DNA of 37,844 bases from an uncultured Sphingomonadaceae bacterium (GTDB taxonomy: Bacteria; Pseudomonadota; Alphaproteobacteria; Sphingomonadales; Sphingomonadaceae): contig CAMLGC010000021.1 in assembly GCA_946479505.1 (NCBI GenBank), forward strand, positions 1-37,844, in the 5' to 3' direction. How positions within the stretch are numbered: position 1 is the stretch's first letter; every line of letters starts with the position of its first letter. The translations under genes and the position numbers were made by a program. The notes under the pieces are model-generated. The model was not told the origin of the DNA, made no database searches, and saw only the letters and a list, made by a program, of their open reading frames with translations. This document shows positions 8,447-15,476 of the stretch, in pieces.

Positions 8447-10960
8447 ATGGCGGGTTCCGAAGGTACTGAAACGAGCATGCGGCTCAAGTTGCGCCGCGAG
8501 GTCGAGGGCGTGGGCGGGTTCCTCAAGCGGGTCTGGGCCCGCTGGTGGGGCAAGCTGATCGTCGTTCTCGTCGGGTTGGGGCTGCTCGGGCTGTTCCTGA
8601 TCTGGCTGCTGTTCGTGCGCGGGCTGCCCTCCGTCGACAGCTTGCGCACCTACGAGCCGCCGCTCCCCACCTATGTCCGCGGGATCAACGGCGAGCCGAT
8701 CCATTCCTATGCGCGCGAGCGCCGCGTCGAGCTTTCGTACGACGAATATCCGCCGCTGCTGGTGAAGGCGTTCCTCGCTGCCGAGGACCGGACCTTCTTC
8801 CAGCATCACGGCGTCGATCTCGTGGGCATCGCCAACGCGGCGTGGACCAACCTCACCCATTCGGGCCGCCCGATCGGCGCCTCGACGATCACGCAGCAGG
8901 TCGCCAAGAATCTGCTGCTCGGCAACGAGGTGAGCTACACGCGCAAGGCCAAGGAGGCGATCCTCGCCTGGCGGATCGAGCAGGCGCTCACCAAGCAGCA
9001 GATCCTCGAGCTCTACCTCAACCAGATTTTCCTCGGCCGTAACGCCTATGGCGTCGAGGCGGCGGCGCATGCCTATTTCGGCAAGGAGCTCGACGAGCTC
9101 GATCTCGCGCAATTCGCCTATCTCGCGATCCTGCCCAAGGGCCCCGCCAATTACGATCCGATCCGTGACACCGAGGCGGCGCTCGCGCGGCGGCATTATG
9201 TGTTGAGCGAGATGCTCGACAACGGCTTCATCACGCGGGCGCAGTTCCAGCAGGCCGATGCCGAGCCGCTCGGCACGGTGCGCCAGCGCTTCCGCAAGTT
9301 CGATCGCGCGGGCGGCTATTTCATCGAGGCGGTGCGGCGCGAGCTGATCGAGCGGTTCGGCGAGAACAACAAGGATGGCGATCACCCCTTCAGCGTCTAT
9401 GCCGGGGGGCTGTGGGTGCGCACCTCGCTTGATCCCCAGCTCCAGGAATATGCGCAGAAGGCGCTGCGCGACGGCCTTGTCCGCTTCGATCGCGGGCGCG
9501 GCTGGTCAGGCGCGATCCGGCACGTCGATGTCGAGGACGGCGATTGGCAGTCGGCGCTGCTCGGCACCAATGTCGGGCTCGATTACGAGGATTGGCAGCC
9601 CGCGATCGTCTCGGGCGTCGAGGGCGGCAGCGCGACGTTGGTCTTCAAGAACGGCGACACCGGTGCGATGGCGCGCAGCGACGCCGGCATGCCGGTGCGC
9701 GGCAAGGGCGGCACCGCCTTCGCGGCGCTGAAACCCGGCGACGTCATCGCGGTCGCGCCCGAAGGTGCGGGCTGGGGGTTGCGCAGTATCCCCCGCGTTT
9801 CGGGCGGCATGCTGATCGAGCAGCCGAGCACGGGCCGCATTCTCGCGATGCAGGGCGGGTTCGATTCGCGCATCCAGTCGTTCAACCGCGCGATGCAGGC
9901 GATGCGGCAGCCGGGCTCGACGATCAAGCCGATCGTCTATTCGGCGGCGCTCGAGCAGGGAATGACGCCGGCGACGATGATCGAGGACGCGCCCTATTGC
10001 GTCTATCAGGGCGCCGCGCTCGGCCAGAAATGCTTCCAGAACTTCGCGCATGAGGGCGGCCACGGGTCGCACACGTTGCGATGGGCGGTCGAGCAGTCGC
10101 GCAACCTGATGACGGTGCGTGCCGCCGCCACGATCGGGATGGAGCACGTCGTCGATCTCGCCAAGCGGATGGGCGTGGGCGAGTACCCGCCCTATCTCTC
10201 GATCTCGCTCGGCGCGGGCGAGACGACCGTGGAGCGGATGGTCAATGCCTTTTCGGTGATCGTCAACCACGGCCGCTGGCACGATGCGACGATGATCGAC
10301 TTCATCCAGGATCGCCACGGCAAGGTGATCTGGCCCGCCAACTGGCGCCCGTGCGAAGGCTGCAACGCGCCCGACTGGAACGGCAAGCCGATGCCGAGGC
10401 CCCAGGCCAAGGGGCGCCAGGTGCTCGATCCGCTGACCGCCTATCAGATGGTTCACATCACCGAAGGCGTCGTGAAGCGCGGCACCGCGCGTCGGCTGCG
10501 CGATCTCGATCGACCGATGATCGGCAAGACGGGCACCAACAACGGCCCCACCGACGTGTGGTTCATCGGCGGCACGCCGCAGATGATCGGCGGGCTCTAT
10601 GTCGGCTACGATACGCCGCGCGATCTGGGCGGTTCCTATATTCAGGGTGCGACGGTCGCGGTGCCGATCTTCAAGGATTTCGCGTTGAAGGCGTTCAAGG
10701 ACCTGGAAAAGGTGCCGTTCCGCGCACCGGCGGGCATCCGGATGGTGCGCATCGACCGCCGGTCGGGCAAGCCGGTGTTCGGCGCCTGGCCGTCCGACGA
10801 TCCGCTCTCGCCGGTGATATGGGAGGCGTTCAAGCCCGAAAGCGAGCCGCGCCGCGTCATCAAGCGCGACGAAGTGGCCGACAAGCCCAAGGAAGCCCCG
10901 GCGCAGCAGCAGAAGCCGCGCGACAGCGATTTCTTGCAAAGACAGGGCGGGATTTACTAG
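8447..10960 (+). CDS. mrcA: Penicillin-binding protein 1A (bifunctional transglycosylase/transpeptidase)
   Basis: A class A penicillin-binding protein, 837 residues, that polymerises and cross-links peptidoglycan at the inner membrane. A short cytoplasmic N-terminus is followed by one membrane helix (about residues 30-55). The GT51 domain starts around residue 105 with EDRTFFQHHGVD, which holds the catalytic Glu, and continues through GASTITQQVAKNLLL and RKAKEAILA. An OB-like insert comes before the transpeptidase, which has SxxK in PGSTIKP (about 490), SRN (about 551) and KTG in IGKTGTNN (about 694). The C-terminus is a charged tail. The start at 8447 has no ribosome site; an in-frame ATG at 8477 (MRLKLRREVEG) is a real alternative. 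The conserved neighbours amiC and prfB support the assignment. Confidence 0.95.
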   Translation: MAGSEGTETSMRLKLRREVEGVGGFLKRVWARWWGKLIVVLVGLGLLGLFLIWLLFVRGLPSVDSLRTYEPPLPTYVRGINGEPIHSYARERRVELSYDEYPPLLVKAFLAAEDRTFFQHHGVDLVGIANAAWTNLTHSGRPIGASTITQQVAKNLLLGNEVSYTRKAKEAILAWRIEQALTKQQILELYLNQIFLGRNAYGVEAAAHAYFGKELDELDLAQFAYLAILPKGPANYDPIRDTEAALARRHYVLSEMLDNGFITRAQFQQADAEPLGTVRQRFRKFDRAGGYFIEAVRRELIERFGENNKDGDHPFSVYAGGLWVRTSLDPQLQEYAQKALRDGLVRFDRGRGWSGAIRHVDVEDGDWQSALLGTNVGLDYEDWQPAIVSGVEGGSATLVFKNGDTGAMARSDAGMPVRGKGGTAFAALKPGDVIAVAPEGAGWGLRSIPRVSGGMLIEQPSTGRILAMQGGFDSRIQSFNRAMQAMRQPGSTIKPIVYSAALEQGMTPATMIEDAPYCVYQGAALGQKCFQNFAHEGGHGSHTLRWAVEQSRNLMTVRAAATIGMEHVVDLAKRMGVGEYPPYLSISLGAGETTVERMVNAFSVIVNHGRWHDATMIDFIQDRHGKVIWPANWRPCEGCNAPDWNGKPMPRPQAKGRQVLDPLTAYQMVHITEGVVKRGTARRLRDLDRPMIGKTGTNNGPTDVWFIGGTPQMIGGLYVGYDTPRDLGGSYIQGATVAVPIFKDFALKAFKDLEKVPFRAPAGIRMVRIDRRSGKPVFGAWPSDDPLSPVIWEAFKPESEPRRVIKRDEVADKPKEAPAQQQKPRDSDFLQRQGGIY

Positions 10961-11034
10961 TTCCGCTGGCGCACTACGTCACATGGCGCGGGCCGTTGTT
11001 CGTGCGGAATGCCCACGTATTGGAGTGAAGTGAA

Positions 11035-12162
11035 ATGCGCGCCGAAGCGCAGGCCCATGTCGATACGATCAACGAGGCGCTGGCGCTGCTCCGCCGCTTC
11101 CTCGATTGGGATCGCGCGCTCCGCCGTCTCGACGAATTGAACGCGCGCGTAGAGGATCAGTCGCTGTGGGACGATCCCAAGCTCGCGCAGTCGGTGATGC
11201 GCGAGCGCCAGCGGCTCGACGACGCGATCACCGCCACCCGCGGAATCGAGACCGAACTCAACGACACCGCCGAGCTGATCGAGCTTGCGGAAGCCGAGGG
11301 CGATGAGGAGATGGCGGCCGAAGGCACCGAAAGCCTCGCCGCGCTCGCGCGCCGCGCCGACGAGAGCAAGGTCAAGGCTTTGCTCTCGGGCGAGGCCGAC
11401 GCCAACGACACCTATATCGAGGTCAATGCCGGCGCGGGCGGCACCGAAAGCCAGGACTGGGCGGGGATGCTTCAGCGCATGTATTCGCGCTGGGCGGAGC
11501 GCCACGGCATGAAGGTCGAGCTGGTCGACCAGCATTCGGGCGAGCAGGCGGGGATCAAGTCGGCGACGTTGCTGCTCAAGGGCGAGAACGCCTATGGCTA
11601 CGCCAAGACCGAGAGCGGGGTGCACCGGCTCGTGCGAATCAGCCCCTATGACAGCGCCGCGCGTCGCCATACCAGCTTCGCGAGCGTGTGGGTCTATCCG
11701 GTGATCGACGACAATATCGAGGTCGAGATCAACGACAGCGAGCTGCGCATCGATACCTATCGCGCGTCGGGCGCCGGCGGGCAGCACATCAACACGACCG
11801 ATTCGGCGGTGCGCATCACCCACCTTCCGACCGGCATCGTCGTCCAGTGCCAGAACCAAAGATCGCAGCACAAGAACAAAGCCGAGGCATACAACCAGCT
11901 CCGCGCCCGCCTCTACGAGCGCGAGCTTCAGGAACGCGAGGCGGTGGCCAATGCGGAGAACGCGGCCAAGACCGATATCGGCTGGGGACACCAGATTCGC
12001 AGCTACGTCCTCCAGCCGTACCAGATGGTGAAGGACCTGCGCACCGGCGTCACCTCGCCGACGCCGTCGGACGTGCTCGACGGCGATCTCGACGAGTTCA
12101 TGGCCGCCGCGCTCTCGCAGCGCGTGACGGGCGAGACGGTCGAGGTAGAGGACGTCGAGTGA
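11035..12162 (+). CDS. prfB: Peptide chain release factor 2
   Basis: RF2 terminates translation at UGA and UAA; 375 residues. The GGQ motif that triggers peptidyl-tRNA hydrolysis is in [20 protein letters not shown] (about residue 249). The stop-codon-recognition tripeptide reads SPY in [15 protein letters not shown] (about residue 203) rather than the SPF of E. coli; from memory this variant is usual in alphaproteobacteria. The gene is read in one frame from ATG. At the position of the E. coli programmed +1 frameshift (LRGYL-stop-DYD) it simply reads RRFLDWD, so this autoregulatory device is absent. GGAG about 9 bases upstream is the ribosome site. The stop overlaps the next gene's GTG (GTGA). 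Confidence 0.97.
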   Translation: MRAEAQAHVDTINEALALLRRFLDWDRALRRLDELNARVEDQSLWDDPKLAQSVMRERQRLDDAITATRGIETELNDTAELIELAEAEGDEEMAAEGTESLAALARRADESKVKALLSGEADANDTYIEVNAGAGGTESQDWAGMLQRMYSRWAERHGMKVELVDQHSGEQAGIKSATLLLKGENAYGYAKTESGVHRLVRISPYDSAARRHTSFASVWVYPVIDDNIEVEINDSELRIDTYRASGAGGQHINTTDSAVRITHLPTGIVVQCQNQRSQHKNKAEAYNQLRARLYERELQEREAVANAENAAKTDIGWGHQIRSYVLQPYQMVKDLRTGVTSPTPSDVLDGDLDEFMAAALSQRVTGETVEVEDVE

Positions 12163-12896
12163 GGCTGCGCGCCGTCCTCGCCCTGGCGTTCCTGCTCGCG
12201 GCGTGCGACGGCTCCAAGCCGTTCTTCTCCCACGACAATGACGAGGATGTGGGGCCGTTCCCCGAGGCCGATCGCCCCGTCGCCAGCATCATCTCGAGCC
12301 GCTGGTCGACCGAGGAGGCGCGCGACCGGCTCAACGAGGCGGCCGAGGTGATGGACAAGGCCGGGATCGAGCCCGGCATGACGGTCGCGGACATCGGCGC
12401 GGGGCAGGGCTATTACACCGTCCGCCTCGCCACCCGCGTCGGCGCCAAGGGTCGCGTGCTCGCCGAGGACATCATTCCGGAGGTCCGCAAGGCGCTCGCG
12501 GACCGCATCACGCGCGAACGGCTCGACAATGTCAGCGTGCGGCTGGGCGAGCCCGCCGATCCCAAATTGCCCCCGCACAGCTTCGATCGCGTGCTGATGG
12601 TCCACATGTATCACGAAATCCAGGAGCCCTACGAGTTCCTGTGGCGGCTGCGCCCCTCGCTGGAGGCCGACGGCGAGGTGATCGTGGTCGACGCCAACCG
12701 CCCGACCCAGAACCACGGCACCCCCCCCAAACTCCTCAAATGCGAATTCGCCGCGGTCGGCTACAGCCTCGTCGAGATGCAGGAAATGCCTTCCGCCGGT
12801 GGATACCTCGCCGCGTTCAAGGCCGTCGGCCCCCGCCCCAAGCCGGCCGATATCGCGCCCTGCCGCCTCCACCAGCAGGCGCATCGGGGGAGTTAG
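12159..12896 (+). CDS. Lipoprotein with class I SAM-methyltransferase fold
   Basis: A 245-residue protein starting at a GTG that overlaps the prfB stop by four bases, implying translational coupling. The N-terminus is a lipoprotein signal ([17 protein letters not shown]) with the lipidated Cys at residue 16. The rest looks like a Rossmann-fold methyltransferase: motif [17 protein letters not shown] (about residue 76), the acidic strand end VLAEDI, then [14 protein letters not shown] and EVIVVDA. Similar exported 'predicted methyltransferase' proteins (COG4798-like) are known in Gram-negative bacteria, without an established role. SAM is not expected outside the cytoplasm, so catalysis is uncertain. 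The protein may bind another ligand, or the lipobox may not be used. Confidence 0.8.
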   Translation: MRLRAVLALAFLLAACDGSKPFFSHDNDEDVGPFPEADRPVASIISSRWSTEEARDRLNEAAEVMDKAGIEPGMTVADIGAGQGYYTVRLATRVGAKGRVLAEDIIPEVRKALADRITRERLDNVSVRLGEPADPKLPPHSFDRVLMVHMYHEIQEPYEFLWRLRPSLEADGEVIVVDANRPTQNHGTPPKLLKCEFAAVGYSLVEMQEMPSAGGYLAAFKAVGPRPKPADIAPCRLHQQAHRGS

Positions 12897-12920
12897 ACTC
12901 GCATTCGATCGGTTTGAATC

Positions 12921-13007
12921 GTCACCCCGGACTCGATCCGGGGTCCCGCTTTTTCCCGGGGGGTGCGAGCAAGGAAGAAGCGGATGCCGGATCAGGTCCG
13001 GCATGAC
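12921..13007. repeat. Two-hairpin intergenic palindromic element (REP/BIME-like)
   Basis: Two perfect 8-bp hairpins face each other. The first is ACCCCGGA-N5-TCCGGGGT at 12924-12944; the second is ATGCCGGA-N5-TCCGGCAT at 12984-13004. Their flanks (GTCA...TGAC, and GCTTTTTC...GAAGAAGC) also pair, so the whole 87 bp is one imperfect inverted repeat. It starts 24 bases after the methyltransferase stop. The sequence type is familiar from many sphingomonad and other alphaproteobacterial intergenic regions. It may terminate the prfB transcript or protect its 3' end. Confidence 0.75.
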
Positions 13008-13169
13008 GAGCAGGAGGATAGGTCGGCTCTTTCCCCTGTCCTACACCCCCGTCTTCATGCGATACCTTGCGGCGTTCGCAAGACAACGGCAGCGCGCTCA
13101 AAGTTGACTCGTCCAACACAGCCGCCCCTCGAATGCCGCGTAAAACCGTGGAGAATACCGTGCAGGACG

Positions 13170-13188
13170 GTCAAGTTGGTCAACTTCG
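13170..13188 (+). promoter_or_regulatory. Operator-like motif upstream of thyA
   Basis: GTCAAGTTGGTCAACTTCG contains the perfect palindrome AAGTTG-GT-CAACTT (13173-13186) and also reads as a tandem GTCAANTTN repeat. It ends 8 bases before the proposed thyA -35 box. A copy with 17 of 19 identical bases lies upstream of the OPT transporter gene (29826-29844, minus strand). A half-site, AAGTTGACT, is at 13101-13109. A regulator-binding site is inferred; no regulator is encoded nearby. Confidence 0.45.
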
Positions 13189-13196
13189 GTGTCGCC

Positions 13197-13225
13197 TTGG
13201 CGGCGGCGCGGTGAGAGGCTAGGTC
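13197..13225 (+). promoter_or_regulatory. thyA promoter
   Basis: TTGGCGG (13197-13203), 14 bases, then GCTAGGTC (13218-13225) is a close match to the Caulobacter-type housekeeping consensus TTGaCGS-N10-14-GCTANAWC. The -10 ends 6 bases before the thyA ATG at 13232. Transcription should therefore start at or next to the start codon, giving a leaderless mRNA. This agrees with the lack of a clear ribosome site. Confidence 0.6.
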
Positions 13226-13231
13226 GTCGCG

Positions 13232-14026
13232 ATGCGCCAATATCTCGATCTGATGCAGCGAATCCTCGATACCGGCGCCCGGCAGGACGACCGCACCGGG
13301 GTCGGCACGCGCTCGGTCTTCGGCGCGCAGATGCATTTCGACCTGGCCCAGGGGTTCCCGGTGCTTACCACCAAGAAGCTCCACCTGCGCTCGATCATCG
13401 TCGAATTGCTCTGGTTCCTGCGCGGCGACACCAACGTCCGCTGGCTGCAGGAGCGCAAGGTCGGCATCTGGGACGAATGGGCCGACGAGGCGGGCGATCT
13501 CGGGCCGGTTTACGGCAAGCAGTGGCGCGACTGGGCGACCGCCGACGGGCGTCACATCGATCAGATCGCCGAATTGATCCAGCAGATCCGCGTCGACCCC
13601 GCCTCGCGCCGCCAGATCGTCAGCGCGTGGAATCCGGGCGATCTCCACGCGATGGCGCTCGCGCCGTGCCACTGCCTTTTCCAGACGCACGTCGCGAACG
13701 GCAGGCTGTCGCTCCAGCTCTACCAGCGTTCGGCCGACATCTTTTTGGGCGTGCCGTTCAACATCGCGAGCTACGCGCTCCTCACCCACATGCTCGCCCA
13801 GCAATGCGACCTCGAGCCCGGCGAGTTCATCTGGACCGGCGGCGATTGCCACCTCTACGCGAACCACGTCGATCAGGCCCGCGAGCAGCTCGCCCGCACG
13901 CCCGGCCCGCTCCCGCGTCTCGAAATTCTTCGCCACCCCGCATCGATCGACGGCTACGAGTACGAGGATTTCAGCCTCGTCGGCTACGAGGCGCAGCCGC
14001 ACATCAAGGCGCCCGTGGCGGTATGA
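13232..14026 (+). CDS. thyA: Thymidylate synthase
   Basis: Converts dUMP and methylene-tetrahydrofolate to dTMP and dihydrofolate in the cytoplasm. At 264 residues it has the same length as the E. coli enzyme. The catalytic Cys is at position 146 in LAPCHCLFQ. Other family marks are [10 protein letters not shown] (phosphate Arg), [45 protein letters not shown] and HLYANHVDQ. It heads a tightly packed run of genes and probably uses a leaderless transcript. Its stop overlaps the folA start (ATGA), a sensible coupling because dihydrofolate, the by-product, is the substrate of FolA. Confidence 0.98.
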   Translation: MRQYLDLMQRILDTGARQDDRTGVGTRSVFGAQMHFDLAQGFPVLTTKKLHLRSIIVELLWFLRGDTNVRWLQERKVGIWDEWADEAGDLGPVYGKQWRDWATADGRHIDQIAELIQQIRVDPASRRQIVSAWNPGDLHAMALAPCHCLFQTHVANGRLSLQLYQRSADIFLGVPFNIASYALLTHMLAQQCDLEPGEFIWTGGDCHLYANHVDQAREQLARTPGPLPRLEILRHPASIDGYEYEDFSLVGYEAQPHIKAPVAV

Positions 14027-14493
14027 TAACCTTGGTGCTGGCGCGCGCCGACAACGGCGTGATCGGCCGCGACGGGAAGCTGCCCTGGCATCTGCCCGCC
14101 GACCTCAAGCGCTTCAAGGCGCTGACGATGGGCAAGCCGATGGTGATGGGCCGCAAGACCTTCGAGAGCTTCCCCGCGCCGCTCCCTGGCCGCCGCCACA
14201 TCGTCCTGACGCGCGATCCCGACTGGTCGGCACCCGGCGCCGAGGTGGCGCACACACCCGAAGAAGCGCTGGCGCTCGCGGGCGAGGGCGACGTCGCGGT
14301 CATCGGCGGCGCGGAGGTCGTCGCGCTCTTCCGCGACCTGCTCGACAAGGTCGAGCTCACCGAAGTCCATGCCGATCCCGAGGGCGACGCGGTGGTCCCC
14401 GCCTTCGACGGATGGCGCGAGATGATGCGCGAAGACCACGATGTCGAGGATGGCCGCCCCGCCTACAGCTTCGTCACTTTGGTGCGCGCATGA
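14023..14493 (+). CDS. folA: Dihydrofolate reductase
   Basis: Reduces dihydrofolate to tetrahydrofolate with NADPH; 156 residues, normal for the family. Marks are [22 protein letters not shown] (substrate and cofactor loop with the PWHLP segment and acidic Asp), [12 protein letters not shown] (NADPH phosphate contact), RRHIVLTR and VAVIGGAEV. Its ATG overlaps the thyA stop by four bases, so translation is likely coupled. It regenerates the folate that ThyA oxidises. Confidence 0.97.
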   Translation: MITLVLARADNGVIGRDGKLPWHLPADLKRFKALTMGKPMVMGRKTFESFPAPLPGRRHIVLTRDPDWSAPGAEVAHTPEEALALAGEGDVAVIGGAEVVALFRDLLDKVELTEVHADPEGDAVVPAFDGWREMMREDHDVEDGRPAYSFVTLVRA

Positions 14494-14502
14494 CCCGCGG
14501 GA

Positions 14503-14532
14503 CTGGCGCCGCCGCCCGCGCGACCCTATAGC
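14503..14532 (+). promoter_or_regulatory. Possible promoter for ribF
   Basis: CTGGCGC (14503-14509), 15 bases, then CCTATAGC (14525-14532) resembles the same promoter class with one or two deviations in each box. It lies in the 47-base gap between folA and ribF and ends 8 bases before the ribF ATG. That ATG lacks a Shine-Dalgarno site. An internal, near-leaderless start is possible; the match is moderate. Confidence 0.25.
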
Positions 14533-14540
14533 CCGCGCGC

Positions 14541-15476
14541 ATGGAGCGGCTGGACGGTAGCTCGGCGGTCCCCGGCCATTTGCGCGGCGGGATCGTCGCG
14601 CTCGGCAATTTCGACGGATTTCATGCGGGCCACCAGGCGGTGGTCGGCCGCGCGATCGAGCGCGCCCGTGCCGAAGGGCGTCCCGCGCTCGTCGCGACCT
14701 TCGATCCGCATCCGATGCGCTTTTTCCGTCCGACAACCCCCTGGTTCCGCCTCACCTCGCTCGATCAGCGTGAGGAGCTCGTGAGGGCCGCGGGCGCCGA
14801 CGCGATGCTCGTCTTCACCTTCGACGCCGCGCTCGCCGGATTGAGCGCCGAAGAGTTCGTCACCACGCGGCTTTTGGGCAACATCGGCGTCGGCGGCGTC
14901 GTGACGGGTGAGGATTTCACCTTCGGCAAGGGCCGATCGGGCAGCGTCGCGCAGCTCGCCGAGCTCGGCCGCCGCCACGATTTCTCGGTCGATACCGTGC
15001 CGCCGGTGACGATGGACGGCGCGGTGGTCTCCTCCAGCCGCATCCGCGCATCCTTGCAGGCAGGCGATCCGCGCACCGCCGCGCGGCTGCTCACCCGGCC
15101 GTTCACGGTCCGCAGCACGGTCGAGCACGGCGACAAGCGCGGTCGCGAACTCGGCTACCCGACCGCGAATCTCTCGCTCGCCAACTACGTCCGTCCCGCC
15201 TACGGCATCTACGCCGTGCGCGGGCGCCTCCCCGACGGCCTCCTCCTCGACGGCGCGGCGAGCCTCGGCATCCGCCCCACCTTCGACCCGTCCCAGGAAT
15301 TGCTCGAACCCTTCTTCTTCGACTTTTCGGGCGACCTCTACGGCCAGACCATCGACATCGAGCTGATCGCCTTCCTCCGCCCCGAGGTGAAGTTCGCGCA
15401 GCTAGATGCGCTCGTCGCCCAAATGGAGGCCGATTGCGCCGAGGCGCGCCGCGCCCTAAGTGCCGCAACTCGATGA
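14541..15476 (+). CDS. ribF: Bifunctional riboflavin kinase / FAD synthetase
   Basis: Makes FMN from riboflavin and then FAD from FMN; 311 residues, typical length. The N-terminal nucleotidyltransferase domain carries ALGNFDGFHAGHQ (about residues 20-32, an HxGH-type motif), TFDPHP and VSSSRIR. The C-terminal kinase domain has GKR-like GDKRGRELGYPTANL (about 197-211), the PTAN motif binding ATP and Mg, plus FFFDFSGDLYGQ. Its stop codon overlaps the ileS start (ATGA). ribF-ileS-lspA is a very common bacterial gene order. Confidence 0.96.
   Translation: MERLDGSSAVPGHLRGGIVALGNFDGFHAGHQAVVGRAIERARAEGRPALVATFDPHPMRFFRPTTPWFRLTSLDQREELVRAAGADAMLVFTFDAALAGLSAEEFVTTRLLGNIGVGGVVTGEDFTFGKGRSGSVAQLAELGRRHDFSVDTVPPVTMDGAVVSSSRIRASLQAGDPRTAARLLTRPFTVRSTVEHGDKRGRELGYPTANLSLANYVRPAYGIYAVRGRLPDGLLLDGAASLGIRPTFDPSQELLEPFFFDFSGDLYGQTIDIELIAFLRPEVKFAQLDALVAQMEADCAEARRALSAATR

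Noticed and set aside
11035..11160. Programmed +1 frameshift in prfB
   Set aside because: No in-frame UGA or slippery CUU-UGA is present; the corresponding codons read RRFLDWD without interruption.
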